A stretch of DNA of 64,000 bases, taken from Bacteroidales bacterium (GTDB lineage: Bacteria; Bacteroidota; Bacteroidia; Bacteroidales; VadinHA17). Below are positions 1-8,972 of the stretch, one piece after another. The stretch spans positions 1 through 64,000 of the forward strand of contig JAFGLJ010000029.1 in the NCBI GenBank assembly GCA_016928075.1, given 5' to 3'. Made by a program: the position numbers and the translations under genes. Position 1 is the first letter of the stretch, and each line of letters starts with the position of its first letter. Under the pieces are notes generated by a model. That model worked only from the letters and a program-made list of their open reading frames with translations, was not told where the DNA came from and did no database searches.

Positions 1-442
1 CGATTGCGGCATCTATTCCTTCAAGTGCCTGGTTCAGGTCACCCCTTCTTGTCAGCCAGGTATATTTTAAGGGATCCATGGTGTCGAGACTAATATTAAC
101 CCTTTGTAATCCTGCGTCAGCGAGTGTCTTTGCAAATTTACCCAGGAGAGTTCCATTAGTGGTCATTGAAAAATCTTTTATTCCCTTTATCCCTGCCAGC
201 ATTTCAACAAGCACCGGCAGGTCTTTTCTTACAAGTGGTTCTCCTCCCGTCAGTCTCACCTTATCAATTCCCATATCAACTGCGACTTTCACAAAGTCAG
301 TTATTTCGTCAAAACTCAGAATATCGTCATGGCTTATTAGCTTAATGCCTTCGGCGGGCATGCAATAACGGCACCTCAGGTTACACCTGTCGGTTACGGA
401 AACTCTCAAGTAATTTATCCTCCTGTTATATCTGTCGTACAT
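1..442 (-). CDS. moaA: GTP 3',8-cyclase MoaA, N-terminal part (cut by window edge)
   Basis: First enzyme of molybdopterin synthesis, a radical-SAM protein that rearranges GTP to cyclic dehydro-GTP for cyclic pyranopterin formation. Reading the minus strand from the ATG at 442 gives MYDRYNRRINYLRVSVTDRC, then the radical-SAM cluster motif CNLRCRYC (CxxxCxxC) and a glycine-rich RLTGGEPL segment typical of MoaA. About 147 residues are present; the rest, including the C-terminal second 4Fe-4S site, lies beyond base 1. The start codon lies inside the last codons of moeA (17 bp overlap), so the two genes should be translationally coupled. Context: last visible gene of the minus-strand molybdenum/tungsten operon. 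Confidence 0.95.
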   Translation of the reverse strand, partial: MYDRYNRRINYLRVSVTDRCNLRCRYCMPAEGIKLISHDDILSFDEITDFVKVAVDMGIDKVRLTGGEPLVRKDLPVLVEMLAGIKGIKDFSMTTNGTLLGKFAKTLADAGLQRVNISLDTMDPLKYTWLTRRGDLNQALEGIDAAI

Positions 443-1598
443 CTACTATTTCTCCTTTCTTTAGTTCACTTACACCAATCGGCACTTTCATTACTCCGTA
501 GGCATCTGTCAATGCATTTATATGTGCAGAACCATGGTATTCGACGGGGACAACTGTTTCATCCCTTTTCAGGTTCACGGGCACCAGTGCCATCCGGTCA
601 TTATGTTTACGAATATAATCATCTGCCAGTTTGTGTTTCCTTATCCTGTCGAAATCAGTTACGCCCATTGCTCTGCAGATCATTGGTTTAACGAGCAATT
701 CGAACTGCAGGAATGATGAAACAGGATTACCTGGCAAACCAAAAACCAGTGCCCTGTCATGTACACCGAATGTGGTAGGTTTTCCCGGCTGGACGGCTAT
801 CCTGTCAAAAATTATATTTACGCCAGCCCTTTTCATCACATCCGGTACTATATCGAAATCGCCCATTGACACACCGCCTGTTAGGAGAACTATATCACAT
901 TCACTGATTGCTTCAGTCAGCATTTTGAAGATTTCTTTTTCAGAATCAGCAGCTATGCCGTAATACAGGGCCCGGGCACCTGCTCTTCGGGTCTGGGCCA
1001 TCAGCTGGTAGGCATTGCTGTTACGTATCTGTGAAGCAGCAGGTTTAACATGAGGCTCAACGAGTTCGTTACCTGTGCTGATAATTCCTACCAGAGGTTG
1101 TTTTTTTACTGCCACCTTTACCGCTCCCACTGTGGCCATGATTGCAATATCCTGCGGTTTTACCATCTTGCCGGTTTTCAGTACCATGTCACCTTTATGT
1201 ATATCTTCGCCTATTTTAGCTATATTATCCTTTCCCACTTTTCCTGCAAACCTTACCCTGCCGTTCTCCTCCTGGGCATCCTCAACCTGAAACACCCAGT
1301 TGGCGCCTTCGGGTATGGCTGCACCTGTCATTATTTTTACACACTCACCTTCTTCAACTTTTTTTGAAGCTGATACCCCGGCCGGGATAATTTCGTTTAT
1401 TATTAATTCCTTATCAATATCTTCCCTGCGGCATGCATATCCATCAACAGCTGTTTTGTTGAAGGGCGGCATATTTATATCACTGATAATATCTTCAGCA
1501 AGGCACCTGCCAATCGAATCCATGAATGGCAAATATTCCATTTCACAGGACGGCTTATATTTTTCTGTTATTGCGAAAGCTTCTTCGAAAGGTATCAT
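426..1598 (-). CDS. moeA: Molybdopterin molybdenumtransferase MoeA
   Basis: Inserts molybdate (or tungstate) into adenylylated molybdopterin in the cytoplasm. The 390-residue length is normal for MoeA. Visible family motifs are PPFNKTAVDGYA (residues 44–55), GIISTGNELV (171–180), LLTGGVSMGDFD in the MPT-binding domain (about 238–249) and GLPGNPVSS (about 287–295). The start at 1598 lies 14 bp after the ABC ATPase stop codon and the 3' end overlaps moaA by 17 bp, so it belongs to the wtp–moeA–moaA transcription unit. Bacteroidota often use such a MoeA for both molybdenum and tungsten; the metal cannot be decided from sequence, although the neighbouring aldehyde ferredoxin oxidoreductase favours tungsten. 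Confidence 0.95.
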   Translation of the reverse strand: MIPFEEAFAITEKYKPSCEMEYLPFMDSIGRCLAEDIISDINMPPFNKTAVDGYACRREDIDKELIINEIIPAGVSASKKVEEGECVKIMTGAAIPEGANWVFQVEDAQEENGRVRFAGKVGKDNIAKIGEDIHKGDMVLKTGKMVKPQDIAIMATVGAVKVAVKKQPLVGIISTGNELVEPHVKPAASQIRNSNAYQLMAQTRRAGARALYYGIAADSEKEIFKMLTEAISECDIVLLTGGVSMGDFDIVPDVMKRAGVNIIFDRIAVQPGKPTTFGVHDRALVFGLPGNPVSSFLQFELLVKPMICRAMGVTDFDRIRKHKLADDYIRKHNDRMALVPVNLKRDETVVPVEYHGSAHINALTDAYGVMKVPIGVSELKKGEIVDVRQI

Positions 1599-1612
1599 TT
1601 ACTCATACAGTT

Positions 1613-2653
1613 TTATATTATCCTCAGGCTATCAGTTGAGAAAGACAAAAAGACAGTTTTCCCGGTATTCAACGATAACTGTTCAAAACCGTTCTTACTG
1701 ACCAGGACATGATACCGGTCACCGGAATCAACAAATAGTTCATATCCATTTTCAGCCCTGTTCAATTCTGTAATTATACCCTTAATACAATTGTCCATAC
1801 CTTTTTGTTCCCCCAAATACACACTTATTGAATCACTTTTTATTATCAGCAATCCATCTTCGGGATAGTCAGCTTCATTCAGGATATACTTACGGTTGGC
1901 TGATTCAGCAACAGGTTTCCCTTTTTCCCTGTATATCTTAACCCTGTAAAAATTCCGGATACCTGCAAACCTTGCAACAAATTTATTTACAGGTCTCGAA
2001 AAAACACTATCGGGGTCTCCTGTTTGCAATATATGTCCGTTATGTATCAGTCCCACATTATCAGCCAGGCGTACGGCTTCACTATAGTCATGAGTGACAT
2101 GCAGCATGGTCATTCCCATAGTATTAATTCTTCTCAGCAGACTTCTCACATCATCCCTCAGCGGAGCATCAATTGAAGCCATGGGTTCGTCAAGAAGTAT
2201 TATTTCCGGTGATGTAACAAGGGTCCTTGCTACTGCAACTCTCTGTTTTTCGCCTCCGGACAGCTCATTTGTCTTACGGTTAAGTAAATGGCTTATATTC
2301 ACGTTTTCGGCCATTTCATTTACGGCATAATACATCCGGTCCCTTTGCATATGTTTTATTCTCAATGGGTATGCAATATTATCGAATACAGTCAGGTGGG
2401 GGAAAATTGCATAATCCTGAAAAACCATTCCCGTTTTCCTTCTCTGAATTTTCTCCTTTGTAATGTCACTGCCATTAAGGTAAATACTTCCTGTATCAGG
2501 AGATCTCAATCCGGCAATAATTTCCAGTAACAATGATTTACCGGCACCTGACCTCCCGAGCAGGATAAAGTATTCTCCTTTTGATATACTAAGGTTGATA
2601 TCTTTCAGTGCAAAATTGCCATAATTCTTTGATATGTTCTTCAGTTCAAGCAT
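1613..2653 (-). CDS. Molybdate/tungstate ABC transporter ATP-binding protein
   Basis: ATPase that powers oxyanion import through the adjacent permease. Walker A GRSGAGKS (residues 33–40), ABC signature LSGGEKQ (131–137), Walker B ILLDEP (152–157) and a following H-loop (HVTHDYS) are intact. After about residue 230 there is an accessory region, and the last 60 residues resemble a TOBE/Mop-type oxyanion-binding domain (starting near the GIITELNRAENG segment), as in ModC and WtpC. It abuts the permease gene with no intergenic base and precedes moeA by 14 bp. By context it is the WtpC/ModC component; symbol left blank because ModC and WtpC cannot be told apart here. Confidence 0.9.
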   Translation of the reverse strand: MLELKNISKNYGNFALKDINLSISKGEYFILLGRSGAGKSLLLEIIAGLRSPDTGSIYLNGSDITKEKIQRRKTGMVFQDYAIFPHLTVFDNIAYPLRIKHMQRDRMYYAVNEMAENVNISHLLNRKTNELSGGEKQRVAVARTLVTSPEIILLDEPMASIDAPLRDDVRSLLRRINTMGMTMLHVTHDYSEAVRLADNVGLIHNGHILQTGDPDSVFSRPVNKFVARFAGIRNFYRVKIYREKGKPVAESANRKYILNEADYPEDGLLIIKSDSISVYLGEQKGMDNCIKGIITELNRAENGYELFVDSGDRYHVLVSKNGFEQLSLNTGKTVFLSFSTDSLRII

Positions 2654-3463
2654 TTACCCATTATTCAAAGTTACTTTCTTAAGACTCCTGCTGGCTTGAT
2701 TTGAGAAGATCCTTATTATAATAAAAATCACCAGTGCCACGAGGATAAAAAACAGTGAAGCCGGCCTGGCATAGGATATTCCAAACTGATTAAATCTTTC
2801 ATATATCAATACAGGAGCAGTCATAGGGTGATAAGCAATAATAACTATTGCCCCGAACTCACTCATTCCCCTGGCGAACATCATAATAAATCCTGACGCA
2901 ATATTTCTCCATGTAAGTGGCAATGAAACCGTAAAAAACATCCTGACAGGTGAAGCCCCCAGGTTCATGGCAGCCTTTTCCAGTCTTTCCGGTACAGCGG
3001 CAAAACCATCTCTCGCAGCATTAATCAGGAAAGAGAGGCTGACGAAGGCCATTGCCATAGCGATGCCAACCGGGTTTCCAACCAGGTTCAGGCCTATTGC
3101 ATCAGCTGCTTTACCGATAAGCCCCTCACGCGATATAAATCCCAGTAATGCTATACCTGCTGCAGAATGAGGTAATACCACAGGAAGATCAACAAGCCCC
3201 TGCACAATGCTCTTCCCTGGAAAGTTATACCTGGCCATCAGCCATGCAAACGGTATGGCCATAAAGGAAAAAATAAGAGTTGCCATAAATGCAACTGACA
3301 ATGTCAGCCAGACACTGTCCTGCACTTCTTCATCCTTGACCGTCTGAAAAAATTCAGATGGTGATGTATCCAGCACCATTCCTATCAGAGGTGCCAGTAT
3401 AAAGAGAAGTACCAGTGATGATAATATCAGAATAATCCAGTGAAATGTACTACGAGTATCCAT
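2654..3463 (-). CDS. Molybdate/tungstate ABC transporter permease (WtpB/ModB-like)
   Basis: Inner-membrane channel subunit of the oxyanion transporter, 269 residues. It starts with a hydrophobic segment (WIILILSSLVLLFILAPLIG), has several further membrane stretches, and shows the cytoplasmic loop EKAAMNLGASP that matches the EAA motif contacting the ATPase. Length and layout fit the ModB/WtpB family. It sits between the binding-protein gene (88 bp upstream) and the ATPase gene (directly abutting), so it is part of the same minus-strand operon. Confidence 0.9.
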   Translation of the reverse strand: MDTRSTFHWIILILSSLVLLFILAPLIGMVLDTSPSEFFQTVKDEEVQDSVWLTLSVAFMATLIFSFMAIPFAWLMARYNFPGKSIVQGLVDLPVVLPHSAAGIALLGFISREGLIGKAADAIGLNLVGNPVGIAMAMAFVSLSFLINAARDGFAAVPERLEKAAMNLGASPVRMFFTVSLPLTWRNIASGFIMMFARGMSEFGAIVIIAYHPMTAPVLIYERFNQFGISYARPASLFFILVALVIFIIIRIFSNQASRSLKKVTLNNG

Positions 3464-3551
3464 TAAACATCCAATATTTACAAAACAGTTCGGTCATGTA
3501 CAGATTTGCATGTCGACAAAAATAGAAATAATACATTAAAAAGACGGTATT

Positions 3552-4505
3552 TTACCTGTCAATGAGATCCAGAAGTGTATCCGGTACTTTCCCACCCGAA
3601 CCAGAGAGATAAAGACTGAGAGGTGTCTGACCATGTTTTTGGATCACTGCCCTTCCCCTTTCTCCAAGAAAATAATACAGGAAATCCGTTGCGTCCTCCC
3701 TGTTGGGAGCATCATTAAGTATTGTTAAACCGTAAATCATGCTTCCACCCTGTATCTTAATGGTTTCACCAGGTCTGTCGCCTGTAATATCCATACTCAC
3801 CGAATTATATAACTCTTCAAATGCGGGATCAGAAAGGTTTATTTCAGCGGGCAGGTTTATATAATTAAGCTGGTGTTGTACGCAAACCGATTTATATTCA
3901 ATAATGTAATCAAGGGAATTTGTCTCCAGCAATGCAACCAGGTCAACCCCCTTAGGCCTGATCATGTTTTGATCCTTTGTTGTAAGAACCTCATCCAGAC
4001 CCTCTTTCCCGTAATAATCTGCAGCCAGTTTGAACATCAATACAGTGCGGTAACCACAGGGGTCGGCATTTGGATCAGCACGGCCATATACCACATCTTC
4101 ATCAGACAGTATTTCATACCAGTTGTCTGAATTGATTATATCTGAATTTGCTGACCGGTCATGATAAGCTATTACCATTTCATTTGTCGCAAACCATATA
4201 TTCCAATCTGTGTAATCCGGTACAAGGAATTTTTCGATCACCATATAATCAGCTGAAGCCATTATATCGCATGGTTTACCCAGCTCTGTAATTTTACGGG
4301 CACAGGCGATACTTCCAGCTCCTTCCAGCTTAATATCAATACCGGGATTCATTTCCATATACTGTGTGGCAATCTCTTTAAGGGGAACTGAAAGACTGCC
4401 TGCATGAAAAATTATTATCTCCTTTTCTTTGTCACTTTTGCATGACACCAGGAAGATCATGGATGATATAAACAAGGGCAGAAATATGCTATTTAGCTTT
4501 CTCAT
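3552..4505 (-). CDS. Tungstate/molybdate ABC transporter substrate-binding lipoprotein (WtpA-like)
   Basis: Extracytoplasmic receptor of the transporter, 317 residues. The N-terminus is a lipoprotein signal peptide with lipobox FLVSC, giving a lipidated Cys22. The mature protein begins with the IIIFHAGSLSVPL segment and contains DIMASADYMVIE and GRADPNADPCGYR, which match the WtpA/ModA-like class that binds tungstate or molybdate in octahedral geometry rather than E. coli ModA. Its start overlaps the end of the ModE-like regulator gene by 17 bp, so regulator and binding protein are probably co-translated. Confidence 0.88.
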   Translation of the reverse strand: MRKLNSIFLPLFISSMIFLVSCKSDKEKEIIIFHAGSLSVPLKEIATQYMEMNPGIDIKLEGAGSIACARKITELGKPCDIMASADYMVIEKFLVPDYTDWNIWFATNEMVIAYHDRSANSDIINSDNWYEILSDEDVVYGRADPNADPCGYRTVLMFKLAADYYGKEGLDEVLTTKDQNMIRPKGVDLVALLETNSLDYIIEYKSVCVQHQLNYINLPAEINLSDPAFEELYNSVSMDITGDRPGETIKIQGGSMIYGLTILNDAPNREDATDFLYYFLGERGRAVIQKHGQTPLSLYLSGSGGKVPDTLLDLIDR

Positions 4506-4887
4506 CAGGTCTTTTATTTATACTCCAGAAAAATTTCCTGGTTATTTCCTTCATAGATTTATTGAACTGGTCAGTAAGCTCATTATAGGCATTAATAAGT
4601 TCAATTCCTTCCTGTGTAAGCTCAGTATGCCCTCCTTCGGATCCCCCACGATGCTTTTCAACAAGATTAAACCCCAGTTTCTCCTCCACTTCCCTGATCA
4701 TCCCCCAGGCTTTTCTATAACTCATATTCATCCCCGCAGCTGCAGAGGACAATAACCCGGTCTCCCTGATTTCATTAAGCAGGCCAAATCCTTCCCAGTC
4801 CAGAATTTTCTCATTATCGATTGTTTCGAGATTGATCTGGTATTTCAGGAAAACATTGTAATATTTTGAACCCTTTGGACCTGCCAT
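4489..4887 (-). CDS. ModE-like winged-helix regulator (DNA-binding domain only)
   Basis: A 132-residue protein matching the N-terminal LysR-type helix-turn-helix of ModE: the segment SSAAAGMNMSYRKAWGMIRE aligns with the ModE recognition region, followed by LGFNLVEKHRGGSEGGHTEL, the typical wing. The C-terminal Mop/TOBE molybdate-binding domains of full ModE are absent, so how it senses metal is not evident; the short C-terminal helix may dimerise. It is the first gene of the wtp cluster (overlapping the binding-protein gene by 17 bp) and presumably controls it, and perhaps the aldehyde oxidoreductase, according to molybdate or tungstate supply. Confidence 0.85.
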   Translation of the reverse strand: MAGPKGSKYYNVFLKYQINLETIDNEKILDWEGFGLLNEIRETGLLSSAAAGMNMSYRKAWGMIREVEEKLGFNLVEKHRGGSEGGHTELTQEGIELINAYNELTDQFNKSMKEITRKFFWSINKRPDEKAK

Positions 4888-4924
4888 AATTATTGGGTTG
4901 AAAGAGTTGAGAAAGTTGAGTTTA

Positions 4925-5206
4925 TTATTTATAAATACATCTGTAAGCTGTTTGTTCCTTGACTTTTAGCTTAAAGGTTGCGTCTTTTTCAACAATGAAA
5001 GTCTCCCCTTCTTCGTAGTCTTTCCATCCGGATTCACCCGGTACCAGAACTGTTAGCACACCGGAGATAACAGTCATATATTCAACGGTTGAAGTGCTGA
5101 ACTCGTATTCACCGGGGGCCATAACACCAATAGTGGCCTGCCCGTCTTTATTTTTAAATGCAATGGATTTTACATTGCCGTCAAAATATTCATTTACTTT
5201 AAACAT
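4925..5206 (-). CDS. ppnP: Pyrimidine/purine nucleoside phosphorylase PpnP (cupin, YaiE family)
   Basis: Small cupin enzyme that phosphorolyses nucleosides. From the chosen start the protein is 93 residues, MFKVNEYFDGNVKSIAF onward, matching the usual YaiE/PpnP length and showing the family segments ATIGVMAPGEYEF and the cupin strand YRCIYK at the C-terminus. An upstream in-frame ATG at 5233 would add nine hydrophobic residues; it is rejected because the family begins at MFKVNEYFDG. A Bacteroidota-type promoter ends about 45 bp upstream. It lies 37 bp before the ModE-like gene, so read-through may feed the wtp operon; a functional link with molybdenum is not evident. Confidence 0.88.
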   Translation of the reverse strand: MFKVNEYFDGNVKSIAFKNKDGQATIGVMAPGEYEFSTSTVEYMTVISGVLTVLVPGESGWKDYEEGETFIVEKDATFKLKVKEQTAYRCIYK

Positions 5207-5250
5207 AATGATAACAATTATATTAATTAACAATCAGAGCGGATTGTCTG

Positions 5251-5284
5251 CAAATTTAAAGTTTTATTGCATTTCTAAAACAAA
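5251..5284 (-). promoter_or_regulatory. Bacteroidota-type promoter upstream of ppnP
   Basis: On the minus strand TTTG (5284–5281) is followed after 22 bp by TAAATTTG (5258–5251), matching the Bacteroidota consensus of a TTG-type -33 box and TAnnTTTG at -7. The predicted transcript start would lie near 5245, giving a leader of about 40 nt to the ATG at 5206. Confidence 0.5.
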
Positions 5285-7591
5285 TACGTGAGCTCCATTC
5301 TTATAAATATGCCATAATTTATAAATCCATCATCAACGAGTGCAACTTTGTCGAAGATATTTTCAACATCAAATTTAATGTTAATGTGGCCTAGAGTTTT
5401 CCAGAACCTGACATCAACCGTAGAAAAAGGATCAATCAGCAGGGTATTCATATCATCGGCATAATGTTCGCCTTTATAATTCATTACAGCACTTAAATTC
5501 ACTATTTTATTTCTCCAGCTCATTCCTGCCGATAACTTGTGTTTGGGCACATAAGTCAAATACTTGCCTGTAATATCTTCACTCTGGCTGCTTATTTCCG
5601 GATCAAATTCAGTTATTATAGATTCGTTATAACTGTAATTTGCAAATAATCCTATTCCCCTGTTAAAATCATAGCTCAATTTCATTTCAGCACCCTTTAT
5701 TTCAACCTCGCCTATATTTTCAACCTGTCTTACAGGTCTCATGCGGCTTCCCATTTGAAGGCTGTCGCCTGTACTCACGTAATACATAAAATCTTTACCT
5801 TTTGAAAAATAGACTGATGGGGACACTGATAACCCTTTAAAATGAAAGTCGGCGCCAAGCTCATACGAATCAAGGTTTTCAGGTTCCAGCATTGGATTAG
5901 CTTTTTTAAATCCACCCCTTACAAAACCTGAACGACATAGGTCGTCAAGTACGGAAGGGCGGAATCCATGGGAATACACTGCATAAACACGCAGGTTTTC
6001 CATGAATCCATACTGGGCTGACAATCTAGGACTTATGGCATTCCAGCTATGTTCATCCTGGTCCCTGTCCTCGAGGTCGACAAGAATGCTTGTTGCTGAA
6101 GTAGGATCTTTGATGTAATAAGCACCATCGAAATATTTTGCATTATCAAACCTCAGTCCAACGAGCAATATAAGTTTATCATTAAATGCTTTAATTTCAT
6201 CCTGTATAAATAAGGCATAATTATTCATTTTACCTCTGTTATATACCTTATCCGAAACCAGCTGGTATACATCAACGGCATCAACGCTTCCCTGCCTGAT
6301 ATCGAATCCAGCTGTAAGGGTAGACGCTTTGCCCAGCGGCATTGATGCATTAACAAGCAACCCCATATCCCTGCGATCGGATTCAACTTTATAATACTTG
6401 CTATCACTGTCACTGTCATTCACTTTTAGATATCCTTCCTGCCTGAAATACAAACTGGAGTTTATTGAAACATTGCCCATCGATCCTTTATAGTTCATCC
6501 TTGCCGAATAAGTATCGTGGTCAGCACTGCTTCCCACGGGATCAAAATAAATAAACCCTGTACCGCGCCTGTCATTGTAATAATTCAGCAATAACTCCAC
6601 CCTGTTATCTTCATTTATCTGGTAACCTGTTTTCAAATCGGCTCCATATTCCTGCATATCATTATTAATGGTTGTTGAAGCCGTGTCGGGTTCAGGAATA
6701 TAGTTTTCGTCCTCGTCCATAATAGCCAAATTTATATAGCCATCGCTCTATCTGTAATAACCGTTAACAGAATAGTAAAAACCTTTACCGGACTCAGCAG
6801 CATAATTACTGGCAATGTTAACTCTTCCACCCAAAGTATTTAGAGAACCATATTCGCCTTGCATAACCCTGGAATTCTTTTGCCGGCATTTTTGTTACCA
6901 CATTTATCACTCCCCCGAGTGCATTACCCCCATACAGTGATGAACCAAGTCCTTTCGTTATCTCTATCTTCTGCAGCTGGTCGGGTTGTATCAGGCTCCA
7001 GTTAACCGAGCCGCCATCAGACTTATTTATGGGAATTCCATCTATCAGTACAAGTACCCTTGCCTGGTTAATCCCGCTCATACCACGCATGACTATATTG
7101 TTCTTATGAGATATAAAGCCACCAGGGTTATAAACATCAACACCAGAAACGCGGTTAAGGTAGCCCATTATATCTACAGAGGGTGCCTCGGCAAATACCC
7201 TGGGCCCAACCAGCTCAAGACGGATGGGCACTTCTTCAAGTTTTCGTTCTGTCTTTGTCCCGGTAACAACTATCTCATCAGCCTGTATTATGGCCGGCGG
7301 CATTTCAATGGTGATCCTCAGATTCCTGGATGAGCTGAAATTAATTTGTCGTGTAATCGTCTCGTATCCTACAAATGACACCGTTAGTTGGTAAGGCCCG
7401 TCTTCAAGTCCATTAAACTCAAAGCGGCCATTGGAGTTGGTACTTGTCCCGGAACTTCCAGGATCCAGTATTACCGTGGCCCCGGGAAGTGTCATTCCGT
7501 TTGATCCATCAACAACCAGTCCATTGAGGTCCTGTGATTTAAGCATACAGGACATTAAGAACAAAACTGACAGGATAAGAATTTTTTTCAT
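5275..7591 (-). pseudogene. TonB-dependent outer-membrane receptor, disrupted by a frameshift and a stop codon
   Basis: The N-terminal part (7591 to about 6857) has a signal peptide, a carboxypeptidase-like domain (residues ~22–95) and the plug domain with IEITKGLGSSLYGGNALGGV. The rest of the plug and the beta-barrel continue in another frame down to 5275, ending in the barrel signature RMELTYLF. The frame changes near 6853–6860: the N-terminal frame runs to a TAA at 6818, while the correct frame continues GEYGSLNTLGGRVNIASNYA. A second lesion, an in-frame TAG at 6750–6748 in the segment NGYYR*SDGYINLA, interrupts the second frame. Two separate lesions argue for a true pseudogene rather than one sequencing error. 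An intact version would have about 770 residues. Placement between the AOR and transporter genes suggests a former oxyanion or metallophore receptor, which is inference. Confidence 0.85.
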
Positions 7592-7679
7592 AGTATTTGA
7601 TTTTGGATATGTAATTTTCTACATAACGAATATAAAGATATAATTTTTAACAGAAATTGATTTTTATCAGAACAGCTTT

Positions 7680-8780
7680 TCACTCAATTAAGATAATATA
7701 AGCGAGCTTTGCTCCTTTTAGATGCCTGTCGGCGAAAAAGTCGATGCCAGGATGCACCATGAAACGGCCGTCTTCATCATCAGGTTCATCAAGAAGGATT
7801 ACCTCGGCCATATCTGTCCGGTTCAGTATTTCAGACAATGAAAAGACAACTCTGTATGCGTCTTTTGCACCTATTGCTATCATTCCCCTCGCCAGGTCAT
7901 CATTTGTAAAACTGAACCTCTGCCTGAGCACTTCAGCGAGTGGCACACCTGTATAGTTATCTATGCTTCTGAGCCCTTTGTGCATGCCGAAAAACACTAA
8001 ATCATGGCTCACCCTGAGGTCATTGACAGTCATGGAATTGTCAATAACAGTTGTCTTATTACCGGGTCCTCTGATCTCTATCTCAGGCGAAAACAGAGGT
8101 CTCAACCCTCTGCTACCGGGAAAACTTTGCGGGAAGGATCTTATGATAATTTTAGAAGGCTGGTCAATGTTTCTTACAGTAATATAATCATTTGAAGCTA
8201 CCAAACGGGTCTTTTCGGGCAGAGTCCATTTTTCATCACTTGCCACAGGGAAAATTGGTTGAACATGAGTAGCAAGTATGATATCATGATTGTGAGTGGT
8301 AAAGAATAATTCTCCCCAGCTGAACACTGCCCTGTTTCCCCTGTCATTTTCAACAATCACGAAAATATCGGAGGTAAGACCAAATTCGCCTTTATTATAT
8401 TTCGAAACCACGTAATCCTTTACTATATCAGAGAGTGAATAGCCGATATACTGAAATGCACCTCTGAATTCAGGTTTGCCATTCCTTTTCGCAGGGAAGT
8501 ATTCCTTCACCACTACTGTGCGCTTAAGCAGTTTATCGACGTAAGCCTGACCATGGTTAAGGATTTCACCGCTTACATATGGCATATTCCCTTTCAGTTT
8601 TACAGCCCTATCATTATCATAGGGATCATTATTGTATTGAGCCCTAATCACAGGATTATCAAGATAATTCTGAAGGTATTCGGGCTTAAGTGTTTCTCCA
8701 GAAATAACATCAGGATCCTGGGCAGGCAGGCAGGTAAAGGAAAATAGCAAAATGAACAAGGGGAAGCATATTTTTCTCAT
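7680..8780 (-). CDS. Exported protein, possible duplicated molybdopterin-oxidoreductase-type domain
   Basis: Not firmly recognised. 366 residues with a clear signal peptide (MRKICFPLFILLFSFTCLPAQ). Two halves share a pattern: YSLSDIVKDYV … FVIVENDRGNRAVFSWGELF (about residues 110–160) and VPLAEVLRQRF … IAIGAKDAYRVVFSLSEIL (about 275–325). The pattern 'plxxlL…vxaxDgYxxvfsxxEl' resembles the sulfite-oxidase-type molybdopterin-binding domain, here apparently duplicated and degenerate; no cofactor-ligand cysteine is apparent in either half. It lies downstream of the aldehyde oxidoreductase gene on the same strand and upstream of the broken TonB receptor. A role as a periplasmic metal- or cofactor-binding protein is possible but inferred from context only. 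Confidence 0.55.
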   Translation of the reverse strand: MRKICFPLFILLFSFTCLPAQDPDVISGETLKPEYLQNYLDNPVIRAQYNNDPYDNDRAVKLKGNMPYVSGEILNHGQAYVDKLLKRTVVVKEYFPAKRNGKPEFRGAFQYIGYSLSDIVKDYVVSKYNKGEFGLTSDIFVIVENDRGNRAVFSWGELFFTTHNHDIILATHVQPIFPVASDEKWTLPEKTRLVASNDYITVRNIDQPSKIIIRSFPQSFPGSRGLRPLFSPEIEIRGPGNKTTVIDNSMTVNDLRVSHDLVFFGMHKGLRSIDNYTGVPLAEVLRQRFSFTNDDLARGMIAIGAKDAYRVVFSLSEILNRTDMAEVILLDEPDDEDGRFMVHPGIDFFADRHLKGAKLAYIILIE

Positions 8781-8807
8781 GTTTATAATGTGAATTGTAA
8801 CAGGAAG

Positions 8808-8839
8808 CGAATATACTTTTTTTGCATATCGGTTGCAAA
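8808..8839 (-). promoter_or_regulatory. Bacteroidota-type promoter for the exported protein gene ending at 7680
   Basis: On the minus strand TTTG (8839–8836), 20 bp spacer, then TATATTCG (8815–8808), one base off the TAnnTTTG -7 consensus. The start codon at 8780 follows after a predicted leader of about 20 nt, so this gene can be transcribed independently of the upstream oxidoreductase gene. Confidence 0.5.
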
Positions 8840-8861
8840 CCGCAAGGAATTATTTCAAAAA

Positions 8862-8972
8862 ATGAAGAAAGATCTTAATACCATGAACAGTGAAGAGACT
8901 GGTAAATTATTCCCGGCATACATTAAGGATCCTTATCCGGCAAGGCCACATTTATTCAAGAAGGATTATTGA
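8862..8972 (+). pseudogene. Short ORF, possible N-terminal remnant of a GrpB/UPF0157-type protein
   Basis: A 36-codon reading frame on the plus strand containing MNSEETGKLFPAYIKDPYPA, which resembles the start of GrpB/UPF0157-family nucleotidyltransferase-like proteins (typically '…EExGKLFPIxIxxYxPxW…'). It stops with TGA at 8970–8972, overlapping the 3' end of the convergent oxidoreductase gene by 7 bp, and nothing of the rest of the family domain follows. This looks like a decayed gene end or a chance resemblance; the likeness is from memory and has not been tested. Confidence 0.3.

Noticed and set aside
5275-6729. Stand-alone outer-membrane barrel gene starting at a TTG
   Set aside because: It lacks a signal peptide and most of the plug; the frame continues upstream through a TAG into the plug of the neighbouring reading frame, so both are one disrupted receptor.
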